Shown here: positions 22,182 through 31,305 of the stretch, one piece after another
Position numbering within the stretch: position 1 is the stretch's first letter
Layout of the letters: the number at the start of each line of letters is the position of its first letter
NCBI GenBank assembly: GCA_016928955.1
Contig: JAFGJV010000038.1
Coordinates: 1-35,255, forward strand
Length of the DNA stretch: 35,255 nt
From: Spirochaetales bacterium
GTDB taxonomy: Bacteria; Spirochaetota; Spirochaetia; Treponematales; UBA12059
Direction of reading: 5' to 3'
The notes under the pieces: model-generated
What the model was told of the DNA's origin: nothing
The model's input: the letters and a program-made list of their open reading frames with translations, nothing else
Databases searched by the model: none
Position numbers and translations under genes: made by a program

Positions 22182-23582
22182 CTAGTCGTCTTCATTACTC
22201 CGTACGCTGCGGTTCAAGGCCGAGCGCGATATGCCAAGGAGGCCAGCGGCCACGCCCTGGTTGTCCCCGCTTCTGGCCAGAGCCTCCCGTATCAGCTCCG
22301 CCCTGGCCTCCCTGAGCGTCGGGAGGACGGCCAGCCGGGAGAACAGGCCATCAGCGTCGCTCTTGGCCGGCACGTGAGCCTTGCCCCCGCGGAATACGCG
22401 GGCCTTGAACGAATCCAGGGCCAGCACGCGCGAGTCCGAGCGGGCAACGGCGTCATGGACCATGGATTCCAGCTCGCGGACGTTGCCCGGAAAATCATAG
22501 GTCCGCAGCAAATCGTACAACTCGGGCGGTATGATGGGTTTTTTCTTGCCGAATCTCCCGGCCGCCGCCTCGGCAAAGCGCTCGACCAGGAGCGGGAGGT
22601 CGTCGCGACGCTCCCTGAGGGGCGGCAGGCGTATCCGGTGGGTTTCTAGCCGGTAGTACAGGTCCTGGCGAAACTGCCCTGCGGCCGCCGCAGCCTCCAA
22701 GTCCCGATGCGTGGCTGTCACCACCAGGGCATCGGATGTCTTCATGGCGTCCGAGCCCAGGGGGTAGTAGCGTTTCTGCTCGATCAGGCGGAGCAACTTG
22801 ACCTGGCTCTGGGCTGAAAGGTCGCCGATTTCGTCCAGGAACAGGGTGCCGCCCGCCGCCCGCTCTATAAGGCCCGGACGGTCGGTATCCGCGCCCGTGA
22901 ACGCTCCCCGGCGGTGGCCAAACAGAGTATCGCTGAACATGGTGTCGTCAAGTCCCGCCACGTTCACCGCCACCAGCTCGCCCGAGCGCCCGGACGCCGC
23001 GTGTATGGCGCTTGCTACCAGTTCCTTGCCCGTGCCGGATTCGCCCGATATGAGCACGGGCCGGTCGCTGGCGACAATGGCTTCTATGTACCGGAAGATG
23101 GACAGCATGCGGCCGTCCCGGGTGATGATGCGGTCAAAGCTAGGAGACGGGGGCTTGGCAGCCTCCAAAAAGCTTTGCCTGAGGGCGCGATTGTCCTCTT
23201 TAAGGCTGGCTATCAGGGCGGCGTGCTCGATACTGGCCAGAAGACGGGCGCTCTCAGCCGACTTGGGCACATAGTCAAAAGCTCCTGCCTTCATGCAACG
23301 GACCACGGCGTCCAGATCGTCCACGGCCGTGCCCACGATGACCGGCACGTTCGGATAGTCCTCCCGCATGCGCTCGAGCACCTGATACCCGTCCATGCCG
23401 GGCATGAGCAGGTCCACGACCATGGCCACCGCGGGCTTCTCGTCCAGGGCGGCAAAGGCGTCCTCGGCGCGTTCGCAGAGGGCCACGTCCGTCCAGCCCT
23501 CGAAACGCAGCACGCGCCCCATCCTGGCAAGCACGTCCACGTCGTCGTCAAGCACCAGGATACGCCCGGACTTGTCTATCAT
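22182..23582 (-). CDS. NtrC-family sigma-54-dependent response regulator
   Basis: A 466-residue transcription activator with three parts. The receiver domain (about 6-122) has phosphorylation site Asp57 and Asp12-Asp14. The AAA+ domain (about 150-385) has Walker A GESGTGKE (180-187), the sigma-54 contact loop GAFTGA (226-231), Walker B LFLDEIGD and FPGNVREL. A Fis-type helix-turn-helix closes the protein (about 430-462). After phosphorylation such proteins form rings that open sigma-54 promoters. The gene overlaps the upstream histidine kinase gene by four bases (ATGA), so that kinase is the evident partner. Its target genes are not identifiable here. Confidence 0.96.
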   Translation of the reverse strand: MIDKSGRILVLDDDVDVLARMGRVLRFEGWTDVALCERAEDAFAALDEKPAVAMVVDLLMPGMDGYQVLERMREDYPNVPVIVGTAVDDLDAVVRCMKAGAFDYVPKSAESARLLASIEHAALIASLKEDNRALRQSFLEAAKPPSPSFDRIITRDGRMLSIFRYIEAIVASDRPVLISGESGTGKELVASAIHAASGRSGELVAVNVAGLDDTMFSDTLFGHRRGAFTGADTDRPGLIERAAGGTLFLDEIGDLSAQSQVKLLRLIEQKRYYPLGSDAMKTSDALVVTATHRDLEAAAAAGQFRQDLYYRLETHRIRLPPLRERRDDLPLLVERFAEAAAGRFGKKKPIIPPELYDLLRTYDFPGNVRELESMVHDAVARSDSRVLALDSFKARVFRGGKAHVPAKSDADGLFSRLAVLPTLREARAELIREALARSGDNQGVAAGLLGISRSALNRSVRSNEDD

Positions 23583-26500
23583 GTAGCCCCTTCCTTGTCT
23601 CTCAGCGCGGGAAGGCGGATGATCGCCTCCGTTCCCCTACCGAGGGTGGAGTGCAATTCTATGGCCCCGCCCAGCTCGCGCACAATGCCCGCGGATACCG
23701 GCATGCCCAGACCGGTGCCCCCCCGCTCGCGGCGGGTGGTAAAAAAGGGGTCGAACACGGAACTCAGCACGTCGGGGCTCATGCCCGCTCCCTCGTCGCG
23801 CACGCGAACGCACACCCAGGACGGAGAGTCGCCTCCGCCTTCCGCGTACGTGGACACCTCTATGCCCTTGTCGGGGTCCGGCAGGGCCTGCAGGGCGTTT
23901 TCCATGACGTTGACCACAACCTGCGTGAGCTTGAGCCTGTCCGCGCGCACGGGCGGAAGGCCGGAAGCTTGGTTGAACACGGCCCTGCGCGTGCACACCG
24001 ATATCGTGTGCCTGAGGAGGCGGGACGCGTACCCCACCACCTGGTTGACGTCCACCGCCTCGGCCTGGCCGGCGCTTGAGCCGCGGGCGTAGTCCTTGAG
24101 GTCGGACACTATCCTGCGTATGTGCTGGGCGCCCATGTACAGGTCGTTGAGCATCTCCGGAACCTCGGCCGCCAGATCCTCGGCGGAAAAGCCCTGGACG
24201 GCGAATTCTCGCTCGCGCCCGAGCCTGGTGACTTCCGGGGCAAGGGCCGCCCATATCTCCCTCAGCATGGGCACGTTCCTGAGCACGGCGTTGTTGGGGG
24301 TGTTGATCTCATGGGCCACGCCCGCCGTCAGCCAGCCGAGCGTCTTGAACTTGTCCACCTCGGCCATGCGGGCACGCTGTTCCCGGTCCCTGGCCACGCC
24401 CTTGGCCAGGTCCACCTGGGTACGCACTCGGGCCGACAGCTCGGAACCGCCGACAGGACGGACAACAAAATCCCGGGCTCCCGCGCCAAAGGCCTTGCCC
24501 AGATCTTCCTTGCGGGCGGAATCCAATATAAGGATGACAGGCGGGGCGTCGTGCTCCTTGGACACGCGTATCAGCGTGCAGAGCTCAAAGCCGCTGATCT
24601 CGGGCATGTCCGCGTCCACCACGGCCGCCTGGTATTCGCTGCCGGTGGACACCGCGTTCAGGGCATCCAGGGCCGATACCCGGGCGTCCACGGACCAGCC
24701 GTCCTCCTCCAGGCGCCGCTTGAGGGCAAAAAGGCTCAGGGGGTCGTCGTCCACGGCCAGGATCATGCCGCCCGGCCTTGCCTTGGCCGCAAGGTCCACG
24801 CTCAGGGCCTCCGGGCTCCCGTACTCCCTGTGTGCGTCCGCCGCGTCGCCATACTGCCGCCAGCTCATGGAGCGGGGGAACACAAAGGAATAGCGATTGC
24901 GGCCGCCGTCCCTGGAGTAGGAAAAGCTTCCGCCCAGTTCCCGTGCCAGGCGCGAGCACACCACCAGGTCCACCGCGCCAGCTTCCTCGGCCAGGAGCCT
25001 GGCCGGACCGCCGGAGTCGTCGCCCCGATACTCGGACGGCAACCCCTCCACTTCGGGACCGGTGTCCGCCTGCTCCACGCCGTCGTCGCTCAGCTCAAAC
25101 CTGACCAGGTGGGAATCCGCGGACGCTTCCACCCGGTACTCTCCCAGGCCCCGGGTTTTCATGACGCGGCACAGCACCATATAGGCAAGCTGCTGTATGC
25201 CCTTGAAGTCGTTGCGCAGCTCGATGAGGGGCACTTCAAAGCGCTCGCGAATGTCGCGGCCGGCGCGCAGGTAGGCGGTAAGGTTGACGGCGGCCCTGAG
25301 CACGGGCGCCAGGTTGAAGGTTTCGGCCTGGGGCCGTAGGACGCCGGCGCGCAGGCGGAGATACACCAGGGTGTTGGCGACCAGGGTGGCCACGCCGATC
25401 AGCTGGGCCCGCGCCAGGGCCAGTACCGACCCGGACGCGTGGTCGGCCGGCTTGATTTCCTCGACCAGGGCCAGGGCAGTGTCCAGGGGTTCGGCCAGGG
25501 CCCGAGCCGTGCCCAGTATGTAGGTGTCCCTGTCGGCGGTCACGCGCTCCAGGCGCTTGAAGGCCCGGGCGTAATCCTTGTCGGCGTTGAGCCTGGTCTG
25601 GATGGCCAGAGTGCCCAGGGCAAAGCTCATGAGCAGGGCGTGGAGAAACAGGGCTATGGGCAGCAGATGAAAGAACACGTCCAGTTCCGACAAACGGGGT
25701 GCGGCCGCCGCGAGGAACGCGCCCGCCAGGCCCGACGCGGGCAGGAGCCACAACGCGTTCTTGGACGAGCGCAGCCACCGGTCGGTCCTGAAAGCCGCCA
25801 CGCCCCGGACGCCCTCCTGCACGAGCTGGACCAGGAGTATCCCCATCATCGCGAGGTGGGGAACGGTTGACGGCAGAAGCGCGGACAGAAGGAGAATAGC
25901 CGCGTAGGCGGCCGGGCATACGATCCCCGGCCTCCATGCCCGGGCCTTCCCCTCGCCGTAACGCTGTCTGCCAACGGCCAAAAGCGACAAACCCTGGGCG
26001 CAGAAGAGCAGGTCAAGCGCCAGCCTTCCGCCCGTGGGGCCAAGGGCCAAACCCGCGGTGCCCGCTCCCCTCAGGCTCAGCATCACGAGGAGCAGGGACG
26101 CCGCCGCGAACACGAGATATCCGGGCATATTCACGGATCGACCCACCACGATGACCATGGCGGCCAGGTACAGTATCGCCATGGCGCCCACCACGATGCC
26201 TGCCACCCGGGTAAACAATATGAGCCTGCCCGTCAGGGCGCCCAGCCTCCACAGCCTGAGATCCCAGAAGAAACGGCCATGCCCCTCCATGCGCACGTAC
26301 ACGGTCCAGCGCGTGCTGGAGGTCAGGGACAGGGACAGGGCGGACACGTTGGACAGACCCGTGTCCAACACGCGGTCGTCCAGGTCAACGCCCCTCCACA
26401 CGTGGCGGGTGCCGTCTTCTGCCACGGCGACGAGAAGGCTTGGCCGTGCGTCCGAGAGGTAGGACGTAAGCACCCAGTCGTCATAGCCGGACAGGTTCCT

Positions 26501-26842
26501 GACCGTCAGGGCCACCCAGCGCGACCCCGAGCCGTAGCGGCCGGCCTGGTCGGGATCAAAGCTTCTGAACACCAGGGCGTCGGGTATAAACCCAAGACCG
26601 GCGGGATCCAGCTTGGCTCCGGCCGAGTCGTACACCAGCATGTCGCCGGAAATGCTCATGGCCTGGGCGCCTTCCCAGAGCACCAGGGTGGGGAGGCTGG
26701 GCCTGGGCTCTGACCCGAGCGGGGTTTCCGCGCCCCCCTGGCCGGGCCGAGCGTCCGTGGGCGACGCCCAAAGCGGGGCGACCAGGGCGGCAAGCAAGCC
26801 CAGGGCGTACATCCGGCGCGCGGCCGCTGGTTTTCCGCTCAT
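23579..26842 (-). CDS. Giant hybrid histidine kinase: 7TMR-DISM sensor, degenerate kinase core, receiver, active kinase core
   Basis: A 1087-residue membrane kinase. Order: signal peptide (to about 27); extracytoplasmic 7TMR-DISMED2-like domain (about 45-205); seven membrane helices (about 206-418); a first HisKA/HATPase-like unit (about 420-660) where the usual phospho-histidine segment reads YILGTARALAEP without His; a receiver domain (about 692-815, Asp743 in VVDADMP); and a second, intact kinase core with His844 in AGVAHEINTP, N-box NVMENALQAL (978-987), G1 box DEGAGM (1016-1021), FDPFFTT and GGTGLGM. So the second core is catalytic and the first looks like a pseudokinase. The ATG at 26842 overlaps the PHP stop; GGAG lies eight bases upstream. 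It phosphorylates the regulator encoded next (inference). Confidence 0.94.
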   Translation of the reverse strand: MSGKPAAARRMYALGLLAALVAPLWASPTDARPGQGGAETPLGSEPRPSLPTLVLWEGAQAMSISGDMLVYDSAGAKLDPAGLGFIPDALVFRSFDPDQAGRYGSGSRWVALTVRNLSGYDDWVLTSYLSDARPSLLVAVAEDGTRHVWRGVDLDDRVLDTGLSNVSALSLSLTSSTRWTVYVRMEGHGRFFWDLRLWRLGALTGRLILFTRVAGIVVGAMAILYLAAMVIVVGRSVNMPGYLVFAAASLLLVMLSLRGAGTAGLALGPTGGRLALDLLFCAQGLSLLAVGRQRYGEGKARAWRPGIVCPAAYAAILLLSALLPSTVPHLAMMGILLVQLVQEGVRGVAAFRTDRWLRSSKNALWLLPASGLAGAFLAAAAPRLSELDVFFHLLPIALFLHALLMSFALGTLAIQTRLNADKDYARAFKRLERVTADRDTYILGTARALAEPLDTALALVEEIKPADHASGSVLALARAQLIGVATLVANTLVYLRLRAGVLRPQAETFNLAPVLRAAVNLTAYLRAGRDIRERFEVPLIELRNDFKGIQQLAYMVLCRVMKTRGLGEYRVEASADSHLVRFELSDDGVEQADTGPEVEGLPSEYRGDDSGGPARLLAEEAGAVDLVVCSRLARELGGSFSYSRDGGRNRYSFVFPRSMSWRQYGDAADAHREYGSPEALSVDLAAKARPGGMILAVDDDPLSLFALKRRLEEDGWSVDARVSALDALNAVSTGSEYQAAVVDADMPEISGFELCTLIRVSKEHDAPPVILILDSARKEDLGKAFGAGARDFVVRPVGGSELSARVRTQVDLAKGVARDREQRARMAEVDKFKTLGWLTAGVAHEINTPNNAVLRNVPMLREIWAALAPEVTRLGREREFAVQGFSAEDLAAEVPEMLNDLYMGAQHIRRIVSDLKDYARGSSAGQAEAVDVNQVVGYASRLLRHTISVCTRRAVFNQASGLPPVRADRLKLTQVVVNVMENALQALPDPDKGIEVSTYAEGGGDSPSWVCVRVRDEGAGMSPDVLSSVFDPFFTTRRERGGTGLGMPVSAGIVRELGGAIELHSTLGRGTEAIIRLPALRDKEGAT

Positions 26843-27585
26843 GCCGGCCGCTCCATCCAATACGGCCGGGCCTTGCCATCGGCCAGGGCCCTGGCCAGGA
26901 CCGACAGGTCCACGGAGCCATCAGCCCGCTTCCAGTCCGGACCGGTGTCCAGCCTGAACGGCCGGCGTCCTATATGCTCCGGATAGTGGGCATCGGAACC
27001 CGATATGACCGGGTAGCCGCGGGCCGTTCCCTCCGGCAGGGGGCGAACGGCTTCAATGGCGGCGTACGGCCCGTCCGGGAGAAAACCCAGCTGGGTAAGG
27101 ACGCCGAACATGGGCCTGTCAACGTGGGCCGGTATGACCAGGGCCCCGTGGGCCAGCGCCTGGTCGCACAGCTCCCCATAGGCCAGGTCCAGGGCGCCGC
27201 CCAGCCAGCGCTCTGGCAGATCCACCACGTAGTCGTCGGCGTCGACCACGGCCTGGTCGCCCAGAATTTCCGGGTCATAGGGATAGTCCGGGGTATGGCC
27301 GCCAAGAAAGCGGCCAAAGTCCAGGGCCGCGTCGGGATCGGAGAACAGGCACAGGACATGCACCTCCTCCACGCTGCACGCCTCCATGCCGTACAGGGCG
27401 GAAAGGCCTTCCCTCCGGGCGCACAGCGCGAAGGCCGGCGCGTTGAGCGCGGCGTTGTGGTCGGTCAGGGCGACGATGTCGATACCCTGGCCGGCGGCCG
27501 CTCGGGCCAGGAGCGACGGTGACATGTCCAGGCTGGCGCAGGGCGAGAGGCAGGAATGGTTATGCAGGTCGCAGACGACGCTCAC
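26839..27585 (-). CDS. PHP-domain metal-dependent phosphoesterase
   Basis: A 248-residue protein of the PHP family. Metal-binding motifs are all visible: DLHNHS (His8, His10), LTDHN (Asp42, His43), GMEAC (Glu68), EVHV (His76), IPAHVDRP (His154) and GSDAHY (Asp198, His200). PHP domains hydrolyse phosphoesters such as oligonucleotide ends, histidinol phosphate or signalling nucleotides; this lone domain cannot be assigned a substrate. It starts at GTG overlapping the DRTGG stop (GTGA) and ends overlapping the kinase start (ATGA). DRTGG-PHP pairs recur beside [FeFe]-hydrogenase genes of anaerobes, which suggests a redox-linked role. Confidence 0.92.
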   Translation of the reverse strand: MSVVCDLHNHSCLSPCASLDMSPSLLARAAAGQGIDIVALTDHNAALNAPAFALCARREGLSALYGMEACSVEEVHVLCLFSDPDAALDFGRFLGGHTPDYPYDPEILGDQAVVDADDYVVDLPERWLGGALDLAYGELCDQALAHGALVIPAHVDRPMFGVLTQLGFLPDGPYAAIEAVRPLPEGTARGYPVISGSDAHYPEHIGRRPFRLDTGPDWKRADGSVDLSVLARALADGKARPYWMERPA

Positions 27586-27929
27586 CGTCCGCCCGCACCG
27601 CCGCCCATGGCCTGGTAGACGAGGCCCGTGGCGTGGAACTGGTCCAGGTCGGTGGCAAAAACGGCCAGCCCTTCGGCCCGGGCGGCGTCCAGCATGTCCT
27701 CTGGGGCCTTCCGGCCGCCGCACAGCACGATGGCCGCCAGGTTGGCCAGGGACGCCACGGCCACCGTATTCTTGTGGGCCTGTATGGTCAGCAGCACCGA
27801 ACCGGCGCCCGCCTTGGCCATCACGTCGGACAGGAGGTCGGACGTGTAGCCGCCGTCCAGAGGACGGTCCTGGTAGTGGTCCTGGACGGGCTGAAACCCC
27901 AGCTCCGTGCCGAGCTCGCGTATGGTCAT
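27582..27929 (-). CDS. DRTGG-domain protein
   Basis: A 115-residue stand-alone DRTGG domain. Diagnostic residues are DRPLDGGYTSDLLSDVMAKA (21-40, the family's name motif in the variant D-R-x-L-x-G-G), followed by VLLTIQAHKNTVAVASL and AAIVLCGG. DRTGG domains occur with CBS domains and in phosphotransacetylase-type proteins and are thought to bind small ligands, perhaps nucleotides. AAGGAG precedes the ATG by seven bases. Its stop overlaps the PHP start. The neighbouring CBS-HATPase gene, 28 bp upstream, makes a combined ligand-sensing unit likely (inference). Confidence 0.9.
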   Translation of the reverse strand: MTIRELGTELGFQPVQDHYQDRPLDGGYTSDLLSDVMAKAGAGSVLLTIQAHKNTVAVASLANLAAIVLCGGRKAPEDMLDAARAEGLAVFATDLDQFHATGLVYQAMGGGAGGR

Positions 27930-27957
27930 GCGTTTTCTCCTTGCAGCTTAGGCCGTT

Positions 27958-28905
27958 CTACCCGGACGCGCCGGTCTCCGCCGCCCCGCCGCCCAGCAAT
28001 ATGGCGGCCTTCACCGTCGTGCCTGCGCCGGCTGACGATACTATGGAAAACTCGTCGGACGAGCGCCGGGCGTTGGGCAGGCCCAGGCCGGCGCCAAAGC
28101 CGAGCGAGCGTATCCACTCGTTGGCCGTGGAGTAGCCTTCCGTCAAGGCGGCGTCCACGTCCGGTATGCCGGGGCCCTTGTCCACGGCCAGAATGTCCAC
28201 CCGGCCGTCCGCCAGGCGGAACTCCATGACACCGCCGTGCGAGTGGATGACCTGGTTCAGCTCCAGCTCGTAGCTGGCCACGGCGGCGCGGCGCACGGTC
28301 TGGGGGTCGGCTCCCGCCGTCTTCAATGCCTTTTTGAGTTCTGCCGACGCCCGCCCCGCGTTCTCGAAATCGAAGCGCCGCGTGGTGAAACGCAGTATCC
28401 GGGGTCCTGCCGCCGGGTCTGCGGCCGGGCTTACCTTGGCGATCCCCTCCTCCAGACGCTCAACCTCGCGGTTCATCTCCACCAGCAGGGCCCGGATGAT
28501 GTCGGTGGCCGTCACTATGCCGACCAGGCTGCCGTCCCGGTTGAGCACGGGAAAGCGCCGGTAGTGGTAGCGGTTCAGGTAGGTGATGGCAAAGCTGAGC
28601 GGCATGTCGGCTTCCAGCACCGTAAGGCCCGTGGTCATCCTGGAGCCGGCCCGTTCGTCTATGTGGCCGCCGTCCAAGGCCTCTATGATGTCGCCTATGG
28701 TGACGATGCCCGCCAGGCGGCCGCCGTCCATGATGGGCACGCCCGTGATGCCGTGCTCGCGCATGAGCTCTTGGACGTGGCGCAGGCTGTCGAGAGGCGT
28801 CGCCCAACGCACGTCCGCGCTCATGACGTCGGCCACCTTCAGCCGGTAGATCAGGTCAAGGACGACCTTGGGTCCGCCGTCCGTGTCCAGGGGTATGGAA
28901 TCCAT
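27958..28905 (-). CDS. CBS-pair protein with C-terminal anti-sigma-type HATPase
   Basis: A 315-residue cytoplasmic protein: two CBS domains (about 24-78 and 88-143; GIVTIGDII and GIVTATDII mark them), a short helical link and an RsbW-like HATPase domain (about 175-300) with N-box SYELELNQVI, G1 VDKGPGIPD and G2 GFGAGLGLPNA. CBS pairs bind adenine nucleotides, so the protein could switch the kinase-like part according to energy charge. RsbW-like ATPases usually act as anti-sigma factors or Ser kinases of antagonists; the partner is not identifiable. The ATG at 28905 is chosen from the start of homologous sequence; its ribosome site is weak. Only 8 bp separate it from the DUF4954 gene. Confidence 0.92.
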   Translation of the reverse strand: MDSIPLDTDGGPKVVLDLIYRLKVADVMSADVRWATPLDSLRHVQELMREHGITGVPIMDGGRLAGIVTIGDIIEALDGGHIDERAGSRMTTGLTVLEADMPLSFAITYLNRYHYRRFPVLNRDGSLVGIVTATDIIRALLVEMNREVERLEEGIAKVSPAADPAAGPRILRFTTRRFDFENAGRASAELKKALKTAGADPQTVRRAAVASYELELNQVIHSHGGVMEFRLADGRVDILAVDKGPGIPDVDAALTEGYSTANEWIRSLGFGAGLGLPNARRSSDEFSIVSSAGAGTTVKAAILLGGGAAETGASG

Positions 28906-28913
28906 GGCCGGTC

Positions 28914-31127
28914 TCAGGCGTCCGCCGGACCCAGGCGGACGAGCAGGGCGTCTGCCCGGCTTCGTAGGCGTTCCATGTCCAGCCGGGCCTGCCGCACGAA
29001 CGGCGACGACTCGGGCGTGGACAGGACGGCCCGCATCTCGTCGTCGTCGCGGAACGTGGCCTTGCGGAAGGCGTTGGTATAGTCCTTTCGGCGCGTCAGG
29101 TATATCTGTTCCTCCACAAAGCGCGTGGTTTCCATGAAGTGGGCCGTCTCCCGGGCCAGGTCCCCGGCTTCCAGGCGCTCCGTCCTGCACAGGCCGGCCA
29201 GCGTGGCCCATGCGTGCTGGGCCTTGTCCAGGGGATACTCGGCCCATAGCCGCTCGTACTCGGCGTGCACGTTGTCCCAGCAGGCAAGCTGCCCGGACTT
29301 GACGCGGGATACCAGGGCCTCGACCTTTTCCCGGGGTACCAGCTGGCCGCCAAGGTTTTCCCAGTCCCGCACCCGGGGGCCTTCCAGCACCTCGGCCGCG
29401 TCCTGGAAGCCTAGGTCCGGCCGCTCCTCAAAGTAGTCCAGCAAGGTCCTCACGGCGTACCACCTGAGCATGTGCCGGTAGGCCTTGTACGCCCGGCGCG
29501 GCTTCAGGACGACCACGGCCCGCCGCGAGTTTTCCACACCGGGGGCGCGCACGTCCAGGGCGTCCACATCTTCCTTTGAGCCGGCCAGCAGGGCTCGGCC
29601 TCGCTCGCGCGCCTCGGCAGGCTCCGGGGTTGCGTCGCCCTTGAAGGCGTACCATGCCTCGCCGACCAGGCGCTCCAGCAGGGCCAGCGACCCGAACATC
29701 TCCTCGGCCGTGTCCGGGGCAAAGGGAGAGAACTCCACGCGCTGCACCTTGACCTTGCGTCGGTCGCGCGAGGCGAATTTGTCCTCGTTCCGGATCAGGG
29801 CGTACATGTTGTACATCCACCAGTAGGCCGGCATGAGCTCCAGCCGGTCCCTGGCCGGATCGTCGGCCACCAGGGCAAAGGGAAAGGGCACGTCCAGCTC
29901 AAAGCGGTAGTCGCCCTTGGCCAGGAGGCAGTAGCTGGCAAAGCGGGAACTGTGCTTGACCGAGGTGGACAGCCCCGGCCAGAAGCCGCGGCCCGCGTCT
30001 ATCTCGCCGTCGTTGGAGCGCGAGTTGTGGTTGGAGCCAACCGTGGCGCCGGCGGCCATGTTCGACTGGCCCCGGACCACGGCGGCCACCAGGAAACTGG
30101 TGTTGTGGTGTTGCTCGTGGGCCGGGAATACCAGGTTGTTCAGCATCTCGCAGCACGACACGGTGGAATTGTCGCCCAGCACGGAATGGATGAGCCGGGC
30201 CCCGTACTTGAGCGCCGAGTTGGAGCCCATGACAAAGCGCACGGCCTTGCAGCCGTAGAATATCCGGCAGCCGTATCCCACGATCCCGTTGACCAGCTCC
30301 ACGCCCTCGCCTATCTGCGTGCGCTCGGCGTCGCTGGAGCGTATGGTCAGGTTCTTGAGCTTGTTGGCGCCCTTGATATAGGCGCAGGCGCCGACGCGGA
30401 CGTCTTTGATGATGCGGTTGCTCTTGATCACGCTGTGCGGTCCAATGACGCCGTATTCCCCGCGGCGCGTTTCGAAGCAGGCCTGGGTCATGCCGCGGAA
30501 GCGGTCCATGAGGGCGCCGTCTTCCCGCCGCTTGGCCCACAGCCAGGCGTCCGCGCATATCATGGACTCGAACGGCAGGACCGAGCGGCCGCCGGCCTCG
30601 TTCATCAGGTCCAGCCACACGCGCAGGTCCTCGGTCTCGCCGTCCTTGATGATGCCGTTGCCCCACTTGGCGTGGTTGGTCACGTGGATCTCGTCGTTGT
30701 TGAGGAGGATGCACCCGTCGCCTATCAGGTAGTGGGCTATGTACGCGCATGAGTGGATGGCGCAGTCGTCGCCCACGTCGCAGGACACCAGGCGGGACGA
30801 GGTGATGCCAACCGGTACCACCATGTCGTGGTGCTCGAGCGCGACGCTCGACACGCGGCCGATGCGCACCAGGCCCGCGAACTCGCTGTTCCTCACCAGG
30901 CCGGCGTCAAACCGGTCGCTGACCAGCACCGTGGACCAGTCCGCGGCGCGGTTGCCGTTGCGCTCGAGGGCGGCTATCTCGTCCGCGCCGAGCCTGCGGT
31001 ACTCCGAGTCAGCCTTGCCGGACTCGAGCCTGCGCAGATAGAACTCGTCCTGGCCGTCGGGCAGGAAAGCCGGGGGCACAAAGCCGTAGCCCAGATCAGC
31101 TCTCCCATGGACTTGTATGTCGTTCAT
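28914..31127 (-). CDS. DUF4954 family protein with hexapeptide (left-handed beta-helix) repeats
   Basis: A 737-residue cytoplasmic protein. The region from about 105 to 400 shows repeated hexapeptide periodicity (for example SRLVSCDVGDDCAIHSCAYI and later IGEGVELVNGIVGYGCRIFYG), the left-handed beta-helix typical of acyl- and nucleotidyl-transferases. Flanking regions and the long helical C-terminus (about 500-730) are specific to DUF4954, a family seen mainly in Bacteroidetes and spirochaetes whose function is unknown. The conserved HHNTSFLVAAVVRGQSNMAAGATVGSNHNSR part may hold the active site. It is the promoter-proximal gene of the signalling operon; how an enzyme-like protein fits there is open. 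Confidence 0.85.
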   Translation of the reverse strand: MNDIQVHGRADLGYGFVPPAFLPDGQDEFYLRRLESGKADSEYRRLGADEIAALERNGNRAADWSTVLVSDRFDAGLVRNSEFAGLVRIGRVSSVALEHHDMVVPVGITSSRLVSCDVGDDCAIHSCAYIAHYLIGDGCILLNNDEIHVTNHAKWGNGIIKDGETEDLRVWLDLMNEAGGRSVLPFESMICADAWLWAKRREDGALMDRFRGMTQACFETRRGEYGVIGPHSVIKSNRIIKDVRVGACAYIKGANKLKNLTIRSSDAERTQIGEGVELVNGIVGYGCRIFYGCKAVRFVMGSNSALKYGARLIHSVLGDNSTVSCCEMLNNLVFPAHEQHHNTSFLVAAVVRGQSNMAAGATVGSNHNSRSNDGEIDAGRGFWPGLSTSVKHSSRFASYCLLAKGDYRFELDVPFPFALVADDPARDRLELMPAYWWMYNMYALIRNEDKFASRDRRKVKVQRVEFSPFAPDTAEEMFGSLALLERLVGEAWYAFKGDATPEPAEARERGRALLAGSKEDVDALDVRAPGVENSRRAVVVLKPRRAYKAYRHMLRWYAVRTLLDYFEERPDLGFQDAAEVLEGPRVRDWENLGGQLVPREKVEALVSRVKSGQLACWDNVHAEYERLWAEYPLDKAQHAWATLAGLCRTERLEAGDLARETAHFMETTRFVEEQIYLTRRKDYTNAFRKATFRDDDEMRAVLSTPESSPFVRQARLDMERLRSRADALLVRLGPADA

Positions 31128-31145
31128 GCGCCGCCTGTCCCTTCA

Positions 31146-31182
31146 GGTTCCGCCCCGGGGGGCGCGGAACCGCAACGGTTCC
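31146..31182. promoter_or_regulatory. Overlapping inverted repeats at the signalling-operon start, candidate operator or switch
   Basis: Three related arms: minus-strand GGAACCG (31182-31176), CGGTTCC with GC extension (31172-31164) and GCGGAACC (31153-31146). The middle arm can pair with either neighbour (7 bp with loop TTG, or 8 bp with a 10-nt loop), so the two hairpins exclude each other. The first dyad straddles the expected transcription start, where a repressor or activator could bind. Confidence 0.55.
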
Positions 31183-31211
31183 ATCCTACACGCAGACGGT
31201 CGGCTTTTCAA
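31183..31211 (-). promoter_or_regulatory. Sigma-70 promoter of the six-gene signalling operon
   Basis: Minus-strand TTGAAA (31211-31206), a 17-base spacer and TAGGAT (31188-31183). Start near 31176, giving a leader of about 50 nt before the DUF4954 gene. Confidence 0.72.
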
Positions 31212-31305
31212 CGCTCGGGCGTGGCCAGCGCGGGCCGTGGCCTTCCTGCGGGGAGCCCGTGCGCCATGATTGACAAAGCCGGCGGCTGAATGACATGGTA
31301 GTCCC

